A DNA stretch of 8,460 nt from assembly GCA_021647805.1 (NCBI GenBank), contig JAKITZ010000101.1, positions 1 through 8,460 of the forward strand. The letters run 5' to 3'. Below are positions 1 to 7,192 of the stretch, piece by piece (position 1 is the stretch's first letter; each line of letters begins with the position of its first letter). Position numbers and translations under genes: made by a program. Source of the stretch: Robiginitomaculum sp. (GTDB lineage Bacteria; Pseudomonadota; Alphaproteobacteria; Caulobacterales; Maricaulaceae). The notes beneath the pieces are model-generated. The model did no database searches. It was not told the origin of the DNA and was given only the letters and a program-made list of their open reading frames with translations.

Positions 1-1
1 C

Positions 2-139
2 CTTGTCGAATCGCAGCCCACATCACTTATAGAAATTGAACGAATCGCAATGCTCGGCGTAAGCACGCAAGTTCAAACAGATCCATTCGATGTCCTCATT
101 CGTCCAGATCGTCACGCGCCACCAATAACTGTCCAATGA
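2..139 (+). other. Open frame entering from the window edge, possible C-terminal end of an unknown gene
   Basis: A plus-strand frame is open from the first bases to a TGA at 137-139, giving 45 codons with ordinary codon choice, for example the stretches SLIEIERIAMLGVS and DPFDVLIRPDRH. It runs antisense into the broken 3' end of rlmN, its last 14 codons overlapping the rlmN frame. A competing minus-strand frame in the same stretch (NEDIEWICLNLRAYAEH, ending at a TGA near 22) also reads plausibly, so which strand codes is undecided. I recognise no family. It matters mainly because it shows that unrelated sequence replaces the second half of rlmN. Confidence 0.25.
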
Positions 140-596
140 TCTCGGCAGTTGTTAAGTTTCGCACCAATGCCTGTGAGCCGGTATGACAAAATGTGCAATT
201 CAAAGTACAACCGACTTGTGATGAAACGCACAAAGCACCGGATCGGCCAACGCCTGGAATAAACACGGCCTCGGCCTCAACGCCCGGCGCAAAACGAATC
301 AGATATTTTCTGGTGCCATCAGTAGAGACCAGTCGTTCAACGATTTCTGGACGCGAAAGATCAAACTGCTCCACCAAGCTTGTCCGCAGCTCCTTGCCCA
401 AATTGGTCATTTGCGCAAAGTCGGTGACCCCTTGGTTATATAACCAACGGTATATTTGTTTGCCGCGCATTTTCGCCGGTTTTTCTGCCATACCGGATTT
501 AACCAACGCTGTTGCAATGCCAACACGATCCAAACCGACTAGTGTTGGAAGGGGTGATGGTTTTGATGAACCAGAACGGTTTAAATCAATTTGCAT
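96..596 (-). pseudogene. rlmN: RlmN, 23S rRNA A2503 / tRNA A37 C2-methyltransferase, truncated after the radical-SAM motif
   Basis: RlmN is a cytoplasmic radical SAM enzyme that methylates C2 of A2503 in 23S rRNA and A37 in some tRNAs. The 166 residues show the N-terminal helical accessory domain (about 23-95; GKQIYRWLYNQG), the strand VFIPGVGRSGALCVSSQVGC, and the iron-sulfur motif CX3CX2C (C130, C134, C137), then VRNLTTAEIIGQ, a well-known RlmN stretch. The family is usually 350-400 residues, so more than half is missing, including the MGMGEPL motif and the C-terminal catalytic cysteine. None of the three minus-strand frames in 1-95 restores RlmN-like sequence, so a simple frameshift does not explain the loss. 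The ATG lies 9 bases after the aspC stop without a clear Shine-Dalgarno, suggesting translational coupling. As it stands the product could not methylate. A contig-end chimera is as likely as true decay. Confidence 0.88.
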
Positions 597-605
597 AATT
601 GTTTT

Positions 606-1814
606 TCATACCAGACTTTGACAAAATTTTTGTATCCTTGTGCAGCCAGCAACAAGTAAATCCGTGGAAGTCGCATACGAAACACGAAACGCTGGCGACA
701 TGCCAAAGGCTGATCCATGAACCACTGCTACCGCTTCATCAAGCAATAATTCGCGAACAAAGTCTTCATCAGTGCTGATTACTATACCGCTTTTCGTTCT
801 CTTGCCGATAAGCTCTGAACAATCAGGAAATACATAAAATGCCCCATCAGGTGTTCCACACGTCAAACCATCTGCCTTGTTTAACATTTCAACTACCAGA
901 TCACGGCGTTGTTTGAATATTTCCACTCGCCCGGCAATAAAGTTTTGCGAGCCGTTTAGCGCCTCTACTGCTGCCCATTGGCTAATTGAAGTCGGATTGG
1001 AAGTGCTTTGGCTCATTACTTTTCGCATTGCGCCTATCAGCTCTTGCGGCCCGCCAGCATAACCAATACGCCAACCGGTCATTGAATAGGTTTTTGAAAC
1101 TCCGTTAACTGTCAAAGTCCGCTCATACATATCCGGTACAGCTTCGGCAAAAGAGTTAAACTTAAAACCATCATACAATATATGCTCATACATATCATCG
1201 GTAAGCACCCATACCTGTGGGTGGCATAATAATACTTCGCCTAGTTTTCTAAACTCGTCGGCGGTATAGGCCGACCCGGTGGGGTTTGACGGTGAGTTCA
1301 AGATCAACCATTTGGTTTTAGGGGTAATCGCCGCCTCTAGTTCTTCTGCTGTCAGCTTGTAATTATTACCTATCTGAGTTGCAATAATTACCGGATTGCC
1401 GCTGCATAACTTTACGATGTCAGGATAGCTAACCCAAAAGGGAGCCGGGATCAGCACCTCGTCACCGGGGTTTAAGCTAGCCAATAATGCATTAAACAAC
1501 ACCGGCTTGCCACCGGGAGAGACATTGATCTGGTTTGCGTCATACTCAAGATTATTATCACGCTTAAACTTGGCAGATATTGCTGATTTTAGCTCTGGAA
1601 TACCATCAACATTTGTGTACCTGGTTTTACCTTCATTGATCGCATTTATTGCTGCCTGACAGATATGGTCTGGTGTTGGCATATCCGGCTCACCAGCACC
1701 AAGACCAATAACATCAATACCAGACGCTTTTAATTCACGAGCCTTTTGACTAACCGCCAAAGTCGCAGAAGGAGCAACTCGTTTTAATACTTCTGATATC
1801 GGTATTACTGGCAT
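606..1814 (-). CDS. aspC: Pyridoxal-phosphate-dependent aspartate aminotransferase (class I, type Ib)
   Basis: This 402-residue enzyme is the usual size for fold-type I aspartate aminotransferases, which interconvert aspartate and oxaloacetate with glutamate and 2-oxoglutarate in the cytoplasm; some relatives also act on aromatic or prephenate substrates. Visible family features are the N-terminal GLGAGEPDMPTPDHI (about 37-51), YTNVDGIPELKSAI, the cofactor-contacting NSPSNPTG with N177, D206 and Y209 in LTDDMYEHILYDG, the Schiff-base lysine K241 in NGVSKTYSMTGWRIGY, R249 in the same block, and the substrate-carboxylate arginine R377 in AFRVSYA. All key residues are present, so it should be active. 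The start is supported by a GGAG Shine-Dalgarno about 8 bases upstream. It leads a minus-strand pair with rlmN and is divergent from the sortase substrate gene across a 167-bp gap. The exact substrate range is inferred from the family. Confidence 0.95.
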   Translation of the reverse strand: MPVIPISEVLKRVAPSATLAVSQKARELKASGIDVIGLGAGEPDMPTPDHICQAAINAINEGKTRYTNVDGIPELKSAISAKFKRDNNLEYDANQINVSPGGKPVLFNALLASLNPGDEVLIPAPFWVSYPDIVKLCSGNPVIIATQIGNNYKLTAEELEAAITPKTKWLILNSPSNPTGSAYTADEFRKLGEVLLCHPQVWVLTDDMYEHILYDGFKFNSFAEAVPDMYERTLTVNGVSKTYSMTGWRIGYAGGPQELIGAMRKVMSQSTSNPTSISQWAAVEALNGSQNFIAGRVEIFKQRRDLVVEMLNKADGLTCGTPDGAFYVFPDCSELIGKRTKSGIVISTDEDFVRELLLDEAVAVVHGSAFGMSPAFRVSYATSTDLLVAGCTRIQKFCQSLV

Positions 1815-1967
1815 TAAAATCTCCGTTCCTGAGAGGTGATGATTCGGTAAAAACTATAGTCGGATTTTGAACATAGTTGTCCGGTTTTGGCCACATCTGC
1901 CCGGAAATAACCTTAACATCGTCAAATGTTAGGCATTTAAGTACAGCATGTTGCCCCTTCATATCAC

Positions 1968-1973
1968 AGGGGG
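1968..1973 (+). promoter_or_regulatory. Shine-Dalgarno deciding the start of the sortase substrate gene
   Basis: AGGGGG lies 8 bases before the ATG at 1982. It supports that start over the in-frame TTG at 1877, which would add 35 residues in front of the signal peptide. Confidence 0.7.
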
Positions 1974-1981
1974 CTACAAAA

Positions 1982-4048
1982 ATGCATATCAATTTTATTT
2001 CTAAATTTCGCCGGTTTGTATTGTTTAGCGCAATCACAGCTTTAAGCTTTTGGATGATTTCATGTTCTGCTGCTGCCGAACAACCAATCATGGAAATGGA
2101 CGATGTGCAAAGCGGAACCTTGATGTTTCGCACCGACATTGCCGGAAAATACATTTCGGCTCCCGCATTGGCTACTGATGTGCAAATAGATGTAACCGGG
2201 CCGATTATACGCGCTAGAGTCACGCAAAAATTTGTTAATACCAGCCAAAACCGTCTCGAAGCGATTTACCTGTTCCCTTTACCTGATGAGGCGGCTGTTG
2301 ATCGTTTAGTTATGATAGTTGGTGGCAGAGTGATCGAAGGAAAAGTACAAGAAAGACAACAAGCACGGCGCACTTATGAAACGGCAAAGGAAGCAGGTCA
2401 AAAGGCAGCTTTGGTCGAACAGCAAAGACCAAATATGTTCATAAACTCGGTGGCCAATATTGGCCCCGGTGAAACAATTATTATCCAGATAGAATACCAA
2501 GACAAAGTCCGCTTACAAGATGGACGATATTCTTTACATTTCCCGCTGGTTGTTGCGCCACGCTTTTCTCCTGATAAAAATGAGTTATTGCTGGCCAGCC
2601 AACTTAGCGGCTCACAAACACCAATCGGTGTTTCCTTAAAGGTAAACTTAAATACCGGTTTTGCTTTATCGCAGTTAACTTCTTCCTCCCATAAAATCAA
2701 TATTTCCGGTGAGACGCAAAAAACCATAACCATTGATGATGAGGTTATCGCCGATAGGGATTTTACCCTGCAATGGATACCAAAAGTATCAGGCAAACCG
2801 GCACTTGCTTTGTTTAGTGAACAAAAAGATGGTGAAACTTACCTGTTGGCCATAGTGCAAGCACCAACTGGCATGGGATCAAACCCCTCATCAATCGCCA
2901 GAGAAATGGTGTTTGTGATAGATAATTCCGGGTCAATGGCCGGCAAATCAATCCGCCAAGCACGTAAAGCACTAATTACCGGACTGGGCAGATTAGACGA
3001 AAGAGATGATTTTAATGTAATTGCTTTTGACAATGAAACCGAAAAACTGTTCGAGCAAAGCGTGTCCGCCACCGCTGAAAACATCCGACGTGCAAAGCAC
3101 TTCATATCAAAACTTGATGGTGATGGCGGCACAGTAATGCTGCCGGCTTTATCCGCCGCATTTGATACACCAAGAACACAAAGCAGTAATAAATTACGCC
3201 AACTGGTGTTTATTACCGATGGCCAGATCAGCAATGAAGGCGAGCTGTTTTCACTAATTGCAGAAAACCTTGGAAACAGCAGGTTATTCACGATCGGTAT
3301 TGGTTCAGCTCCCAACCGCTATTTTCTAAGCCGCGCCGCCAAATTGGGCAGAGGAACAGACACCATTATTTCTGACCTCAACAAAGTCGCTGCCGAAATG
3401 ACGCGAGTATTTGCCAAATTGGAAAAACCGATAATGCAAAATCTGGCAGTAAAGTTCACCGGAATTGTACCAAAAGACGTATCGCCTAATCCCTTGCCGG
3501 ATTTATACAATAATGATCCGGTAATTATATTGGCCAAGTTTACCTCGAAACCACAAGACATGGTTTTGTCCGGGCAATTGTCTCATTCCAACTGGGTAGC
3601 TAATTTATCATTGTCCTCGGCTAAACCCGGAACTGGTATCAGCCAATTATGGGCTAGAGCTAAAATCAAAAGCCTTGAAGAAGGTCGCTTTAGAGGAAAA
3701 CCGGTTGAGCAAATCAATCAGCAAATATTACAAATATCGCTGGATCATCATTTGGTATCCCGGCTTACCTCTTTGGTCGCTGTGGATATTACCCCCATCA
3801 CCCCTGACGACACTACATTGGAAACAGTAATGATCCCGCTACACTTACCCGATGGTTGGGGAGACATGAGAGAGAAAATTACATTCAAGCCAAAACCTGT
3901 AACATCTGCTCCATCGTTACGAAGATCAGGGATAACCCTGCCGGCAACAGCCAGCCCGCATGAAATACAGATAATTCTGGGACTTTTAATAATCGCTTTG
4001 GGACTATCTTTATTGGCAAGTCTATTACGAAGAAAGGCACAAAAATGA
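1982..4048 (+). CDS. VIT and VWA domain protein, dedicated substrate of a class GN sortase (marine proteobacterial sortase target type)
   Basis: The product has 688 residues. An N-terminal signal peptide (basic SKFRR, hydrophobic about 12-27, likely cut near SAAAEQ) sends it through Sec. A VIT domain (about 41-175; ATDVQIDVTGPIIRARVTQKFVN, YLFPLPDEAAVD, RQQARRTYETAKEAG) is followed by a von Willebrand A domain (about 308-480) with an intact MIDAS: D314, S316 and S318 in DNSGSM, T384 in GGT, and D413 in ITDG, so metal-dependent ligand binding is expected. The C-terminus carries a sorting signal: LPATASPHE (653-661), a hydrophobic span about 662-682, and a basic RRKAQK tail. This matches the marine proteobacterial sortase target family, and the sortase gene follows with an ATGA overlap. 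The ATG at 1982 is chosen because AGGGGG stands 8 bases upstream and it begins a proper signal peptide. The ligand and final location (outer envelope) are inferred. Confidence 0.93.
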   Translation: MHINFISKFRRFVLFSAITALSFWMISCSAAAEQPIMEMDDVQSGTLMFRTDIAGKYISAPALATDVQIDVTGPIIRARVTQKFVNTSQNRLEAIYLFPLPDEAAVDRLVMIVGGRVIEGKVQERQQARRTYETAKEAGQKAALVEQQRPNMFINSVANIGPGETIIIQIEYQDKVRLQDGRYSLHFPLVVAPRFSPDKNELLLASQLSGSQTPIGVSLKVNLNTGFALSQLTSSSHKINISGETQKTITIDDEVIADRDFTLQWIPKVSGKPALALFSEQKDGETYLLAIVQAPTGMGSNPSSIAREMVFVIDNSGSMAGKSIRQARKALITGLGRLDERDDFNVIAFDNETEKLFEQSVSATAENIRRAKHFISKLDGDGGTVMLPALSAAFDTPRTQSSNKLRQLVFITDGQISNEGELFSLIAENLGNSRLFTIGIGSAPNRYFLSRAAKLGRGTDTIISDLNKVAAEMTRVFAKLEKPIMQNLAVKFTGIVPKDVSPNPLPDLYNNDPVIILAKFTSKPQDMVLSGQLSHSNWVANLSLSSAKPGTGISQLWARAKIKSLEEGRFRGKPVEQINQQILQISLDHHLVSRLTSLVAVDITPITPDDTTLETVMIPLHLPDGWGDMREKITFKPKPVTSAPSLRRSGITLPATASPHEIQIILGLLIIALGLSLLASLLRRKAQK

Positions 4049-4647
4049 GCGCACAAGAAGCATTAAACCGGGGCAGCAAGAAATTTGGTTGGCTGTTGGT
4101 AATCCTTGGTTTGATTGTCGCCTCGCAAGGCGGCTTTACCATTGCAAAAGCAGAGCTGTCACAAATTTTATTACAACAAGCCTGGGCAAAAACCACCGCC
4201 AGCAACCAAAAGGTCAAACCATGGCCATGGGCTGATACTTGGCCAATAGCAAAAATTGCCGCACCAAGACTAGGAAAAAGCAATATTGTCTTGGCCGAAG
4301 CCGGCGGTGAAGCATTGGCTTTTGGTCCGTCATTATTAAATGCTGGCGGCTCGTTCAAAATAGGTGGGCAAGTGTTGATTGCAGCGCACCGCAACACTCA
4401 CTTTACATGGTTAAAAGACTTAAAAACCGGTGATACATTGATCTTGCAAAACAGTGACCGCACCGAAACGCAATACCAAGTAATGGGCATGGAAATAGTC
4501 CGGTTCGATGAAAGTGGTATCGAAGAGGATCAAGTCGATAACAGACTGGCCTTGATTACCTGCTACCCGTTTGATGCAAAGCTATACGGCGCTTTGCGAT
4601 ATATTGTTTGGGCGGAACCGATTATGTCACCAAATAAGGTCATTTGA
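4045..4647 (+). CDS. Class GN sortase (marine proteobacterial type), membrane-anchored transpeptidase
   Basis: This 200-residue protein is the cysteine transpeptidase expected to cleave the sorting signal of the preceding gene product and transfer it to an envelope acceptor. A single N-terminal membrane segment (about 15-34, GWLLVILGLIVASQGGFTIA) anchors it with the catalytic domain in the periplasm. The catalytic histidine H115 sits in AAHRNTHF, the nucleophile C173 in LALITCYPF, and the arginine R185 in ALRYIVW, giving the complete His-Cys-Arg set and the TCYPF form typical of class GN. The length is normal for the family. Its ATG overlaps the TGA of the substrate gene (ATGA), so the two are translationally coupled in one operon. 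No dedicated histidine kinase or response regulator, sometimes found with this pair, is present in this window. The acceptor molecule is not known from sequence. Confidence 0.95.
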   Translation: MSAQEALNRGSKKFGWLLVILGLIVASQGGFTIAKAELSQILLQQAWAKTTASNQKVKPWPWADTWPIAKIAAPRLGKSNIVLAEAGGEALAFGPSLLNAGGSFKIGGQVLIAAHRNTHFTWLKDLKTGDTLILQNSDRTETQYQVMGMEIVRFDESGIEEDQVDNRLALITCYPFDAKLYGALRYIVWAEPIMSPNKVI

Positions 4648-4697
4648 TGGCATTTACCAATATGGGATAGACCGAAAAACAGATGATCTACATATTG

Positions 4698-4726
4698 CCT
4701 AGGGTTAAATAGCATTACCCCTAGGG
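4698..4726 (+). promoter_or_regulatory. Paired CCTAGGG boxes / hairpin overlapping the ribosome binding site of the next gene
   Basis: CCTAGGG occurs at 4698-4704 and again at 4720-4726, 22 bp apart, close to two helical turns. Because CCTAGG is itself palindromic, the left box can also pair with CCCTAGG (4719-4725) as a 7-bp stem with a 14-base loop. The right box merges with the AGGGAG Shine-Dalgarno (4723-4728) of the following gene, so the fold would hide the ribosome binding site. It could be a protein operator or a translational switch; no T-run follows, so an intrinsic terminator is unlikely. Confidence 0.35.
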
Positions 4727-4737
4727 AGTTAGTTCCA

Positions 4738-5457
4738 ATTGAACTTGCAAAGAACATCAATAATCATTGGCTGGCTTGGCTGTTAGCCATATTGATACAT
4801 CTAGCAATTGCAGGGTTATTGGCAGCGCTTCCTAAATCAAACAGCTTTCAAAAAACCACACCAGCACCAGCAATAAAATTTGAATTGATCACCGCGCCCA
4901 AGAAACCAACAACACCTGATAAACCCACGAACACAAGCAAACCAGTGGTGCAAAACAAAACCCAACAGATCGTCAAGAAACCTGAAACCCAGCAAATTAA
5001 AAAACCTCTTGCAGAAACTATTCTGCCAAACAACCAAGTCACACTAAAACTTAAAGAGTCAGAAAAATCACTGGAAAAACGAAAAAAGGCCGCCGCCAGT
5101 TTGTTGTTTCTGAAACCAACGAATAATGCCGATAGTGGAAACACAATAAGCTTCCTGCAAAGCCTTGCTTGCCATGATCTTGAAAATTTCGACCCTGATT
5201 GCCACGAAATTCGTAAAACTCTAGCAGATGTCAACCTCACCTATGGGAGGGCAGTAATGCGTGAAGGAGCGGCCATAGGCGCAGAATACCGTTTAATGGA
5301 CGCAAGCGAACTAGCAAAAGCATTTGGTAAAGCTTCAAGATATGAGGGCCCAAGAAATACACTAAAAGATAGCTCAATGGATACCAAAGTTGGTGGCTCC
5401 GATGAGATGCGTGAGCGTTTACCAGGCTGGCCGCCAGACCCAGTTACAGGTGATTAG
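4738..5457 (+). CDS. Single-pass inner-membrane protein with proline/lysine-rich linker, family not recognised
   Basis: I do not recognise this family. From the proposed start it has 239 residues: a short N-terminus, one membrane segment (about 11-31, WLAWLLAILIHLAIAGLLAAL), a TonB-like linker rich in Pro, Lys, Thr and Gln (about 39-95), a charged helical stretch, then a small periplasmic domain (about 130-239) with two cysteines, C145 and C155 (LACHDLENFDPDCHEI), that could form a disulfide, and a LPGWPPDPVTGD end. The only canonical start in frame near the beginning is TTG 4792, which lies inside the membrane segment and has no Shine-Dalgarno; ATT 4738, 9 bases after AGGGAG, keeps the segment whole. 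The frame is open back to 4687. It lies 90 bases after the sortase on the same strand, so a link to the sortase system is possible but unproven. A conventional caller may report 4792-5457. Confidence 0.75.
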   Translation: MELAKNINNHWLAWLLAILIHLAIAGLLAALPKSNSFQKTTPAPAIKFELITAPKKPTTPDKPTNTSKPVVQNKTQQIVKKPETQQIKKPLAETILPNNQVTLKLKESEKSLEKRKKAAASLLFLKPTNNADSGNTISFLQSLACHDLENFDPDCHEIRKTLADVNLTYGRAVMREGAAIGAEYRLMDASELAKAFGKASRYEGPRNTLKDSSMDTKVGGSDEMRERLPGWPPDPVTGD

Positions 5458-5472
5458 GGTCTACACCTAATC
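5452..5472 (+). promoter_or_regulatory. Inverted repeat across a stop codon, candidate operator of the TetR gene or hairpin
   Basis: Arms GATTAGG (5452-5458) and CCTAATC (5466-5472) are perfect 7-bp inverted repeats with a 7-base spacer. The TAG stop of the preceding gene is inside the left arm, and the ATG of the TetR-family gene lies 45 bases downstream. TetR proteins usually bind palindromes just before their own gene, so autoregulation is plausible. No T-run follows, which argues against a strong intrinsic terminator. Confidence 0.3.
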
Positions 5473-5516
5473 CTAAAACACTTGCACCAAGGTTAGTACT
5501 GTACCAAAGTGCCTTA

Positions 5517-6182
5517 ATGAATGAAATATCACCACCATCAAAACCAAAACCTGCCCGCCGATCAAACCGCATACGCGGTAATGATGAAACTAGGCGAAGA
5601 ATTTTTAAGGCCGCCAAAGTTGTGTTGTCTCGTGAGGGCGCGCAAAAAACAACTATACGAAAAATTGCCAAACAAGCCGGAGTGTCATCTGGTTTAATCA
5701 ACCAGTATTATGGCACTAAAATGGAATTGATTTTGGAAATATTCAAAGCCGGAAACAGACCATTACATGAATATTTCAAAACCCACCTTGAGCAATTCAA
5801 AACCCCTACAGACTTAGCCTTAGGTGCTATGAAGGCTTATCTAATACGTGAGATGAAAGATCCGGAGCTTGCAAGGCAAGTTATGGCCTCATCTTGGGTA
5901 TGGGGAGTAGAAGATGAAAATCGGTTTGCCTCAAATCTTGATGAATTGATAGCTATAGTCTCCACGGGCTTACAGGAAAAGTTTTACCCCGGACAAGAGT
6001 TCTTAACAGTTACTGCTACCTATCCTCTTTCTAGTATTTTTGTTGGTGTTTTGCGAATGGGGTTACAAAGAGACTGGCCAACAGAAACATATTTAAGTGT
6101 AATGAAGCCGTCATTTGTTATGCTAATGACCGGGCTTGATCAGCAGGTAAAGCAAAGCTTAAGTAAGGAAAATACAGATTGA
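5517..6182 (+). CDS. TetR/AcrR-family transcriptional regulator
   Basis: This 221-residue protein has the standard size and layout of TetR regulators: a basic N-terminal extension (KPKPARRSNRIR), a helix-turn-helix domain (about 24-70) with GAQKTTIRKIAKQAGVSSGL and the typical recognition-helix end INQYYGTKMELI, then an all-helical ligand-binding and dimerisation domain (about 75-215). The latter includes SSWVWG and MGLQRDWP, reminiscent of BetI-type C-terminal domains, but I do not claim choline as ligand. The ATG at 5517 has no strong Shine-Dalgarno. Its TGA overlaps the TTG start of the PLP enzyme gene, so both are made from one message and the regulator probably controls this unit. The inverted repeat at 5452-5472 is a candidate site. 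The inducer is not predictable from the sequence. Confidence 0.93.
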   Translation: MNEISPPSKPKPARRSNRIRGNDETRRRIFKAAKVVLSREGAQKTTIRKIAKQAGVSSGLINQYYGTKMELILEIFKAGNRPLHEYFKTHLEQFKTPTDLALGAMKAYLIREMKDPELARQVMASSWVWGVEDENRFASNLDELIAIVSTGLQEKFYPGQEFLTVTATYPLSSIFVGVLRMGLQRDWPTETYLSVMKPSFVMLMTGLDQQVKQSLSKENTD

Positions 6183-7192
6183 ATTTTGCCTCTGACACTG
6201 CAGCTCCCGCGCACCCGAAAGTAATCGAGCATCTGATTACTGCTAATGCCGGGCCGGCGGTAAGTTATGGTGATGACGGTTGGACACTGCAAGCCGAAGC
6301 TTTGCTATCCGATATGTTTGAAGCACCGTTACGGGCAAGCTTTGTCAACTCTGGTACGGCTTGCAATGCATTAGCTTTGGCTCTTTTGTCTCCACCCACC
6401 GGCGGAATTATCTGCCATTCGCAAGCACACATAAATTGCGATGAACGCGGCGCAGTAGAGTTCTACAGCCATGGAGCAAAATTACTCACTCTTACCGCAG
6501 AACATGGCCGTATTGACGCCAAATCCTTGCAAGCCCTTTTACAAAGCGTTGATGAAAGTTTTGTTCACGCAATTCCGCCAAAGGCAATTTCGATCTCAAA
6601 CCTTTCCGAAGCCGGAACCTGTTACTCACCAAAGCAAGTATCTGAATTAACTAGGCTTGCTAAGTCAGTTGGACTAACCACTCACATGGATGGAGCCAGA
6701 CTTGCTAATGCTCTGGCTTTCTTAGCAGTTAGACCAGCCGACATTACTTGGGGCAGCGGTATTGATATATTGTCATTCGGACTTACCAAAACCGGAGCAA
6801 TGGCGGCAGAGGCTGTGATATTATTTGGCGAGGCAATCGATAAATTTGACGAGCTACAAGCCCGTCGCAAACGAGCCGGGCATTTACCGCCAAAACAACG
6901 ATTTATTGCCGCACAGATAATTGCCATGTTGGAAAACGATTTGTGGTTAGAAACCGCAAATCACGCCAACCAGATGGCCAAATTACTAGAACAAGGCTTA
7001 CGAAATTCCAAAGTGAGCATATTGCACCCTGTAGAAGGTAATGAGGTATTTGCACAATTATCACCAAACCAAACCAGTCAATTACAAGATGGTGGCGTGG
7101 CTTTTTACACATGGCCAGACGGCTCGGCCAGATTTGTTACCAACTGGGATACTGCTAAATCTGAAATAGACAAGGCATTGATGTTATTATGA
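6179..7192 (+). CDS. Threonine-aldolase-family PLP enzyme (probable low-specificity L-threonine aldolase)
   Basis: Members of this beta-eliminating-lyase family split L-threonine or L-allo-threonine into glycine and acetaldehyde in the cytoplasm, often also acting on other beta-hydroxy amino acids. The 337 residues match the usual length. Visible features are the opening FASDTAAPAHPKVIEHL, SYGDDGW (about 29-35), the phosphate-binding NSGTACN (57-63), HINCDERGAVEF (84-95), the cofactor-ring aspartate D171 in THMDGARLANALA, and the Schiff-base lysine K204 in SFGLTKTGAMAAEAVILF. The start is TTG at 6179, sharing bases with the TGA of the regulator gene and preceded by AAGGA about 9 bases upstream; no ATG fits nearby. 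The natural substrate is inferred from the family; a relative with a modified specificity is possible because regulator and enzyme are tightly linked. Confidence 0.9.
   Translation: MNFASDTAAPAHPKVIEHLITANAGPAVSYGDDGWTLQAEALLSDMFEAPLRASFVNSGTACNALALALLSPPTGGIICHSQAHINCDERGAVEFYSHGAKLLTLTAEHGRIDAKSLQALLQSVDESFVHAIPPKAISISNLSEAGTCYSPKQVSELTRLAKSVGLTTHMDGARLANALAFLAVRPADITWGSGIDILSFGLTKTGAMAAEAVILFGEAIDKFDELQARRKRAGHLPPKQRFIAAQIIAMLENDLWLETANHANQMAKLLEQGLRNSKVSILHPVEGNEVFAQLSPNQTSQLQDGGVAFYTWPDGSARFVTNWDTAKSEIDKALMLL

Noticed and set aside
193..621. Plus-strand open frame of 142 codons over rlmN
   Set aside because: It is antisense to a clearly recognisable RlmN and its translation has no family features.
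1852..1878. AACTAT / ATAGTT inverted repeat and a weak TATAGT -10 in the divergent gap
   Set aside because: The arms are only 6 bp with a 15-bp gap and the -35 match (CGGACA at 19 bp) is poor; not enough for a promoter or operator call.
1877..1981. Upstream TTG start extending the VIT/VWA protein by 35 residues
   Set aside because: It would bury the signal peptide and lacks a Shine-Dalgarno, whereas ATG 1982 has AGGGGG at 8 bases.
1750..2223. Minus-strand open frame of 157 codons between aspC and the sortase substrate gene
   Set aside because: It overlaps the aspC start region and the signal-peptide/VIT region of two well-supported genes; the translation is low-complexity shadow sequence.
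3885..4397. Minus-strand open frame of 170 codons across the substrate/sortase junction
   Set aside because: It lies antisense to the sorting signal and to the sortase N-terminus, both of which are strongly supported.
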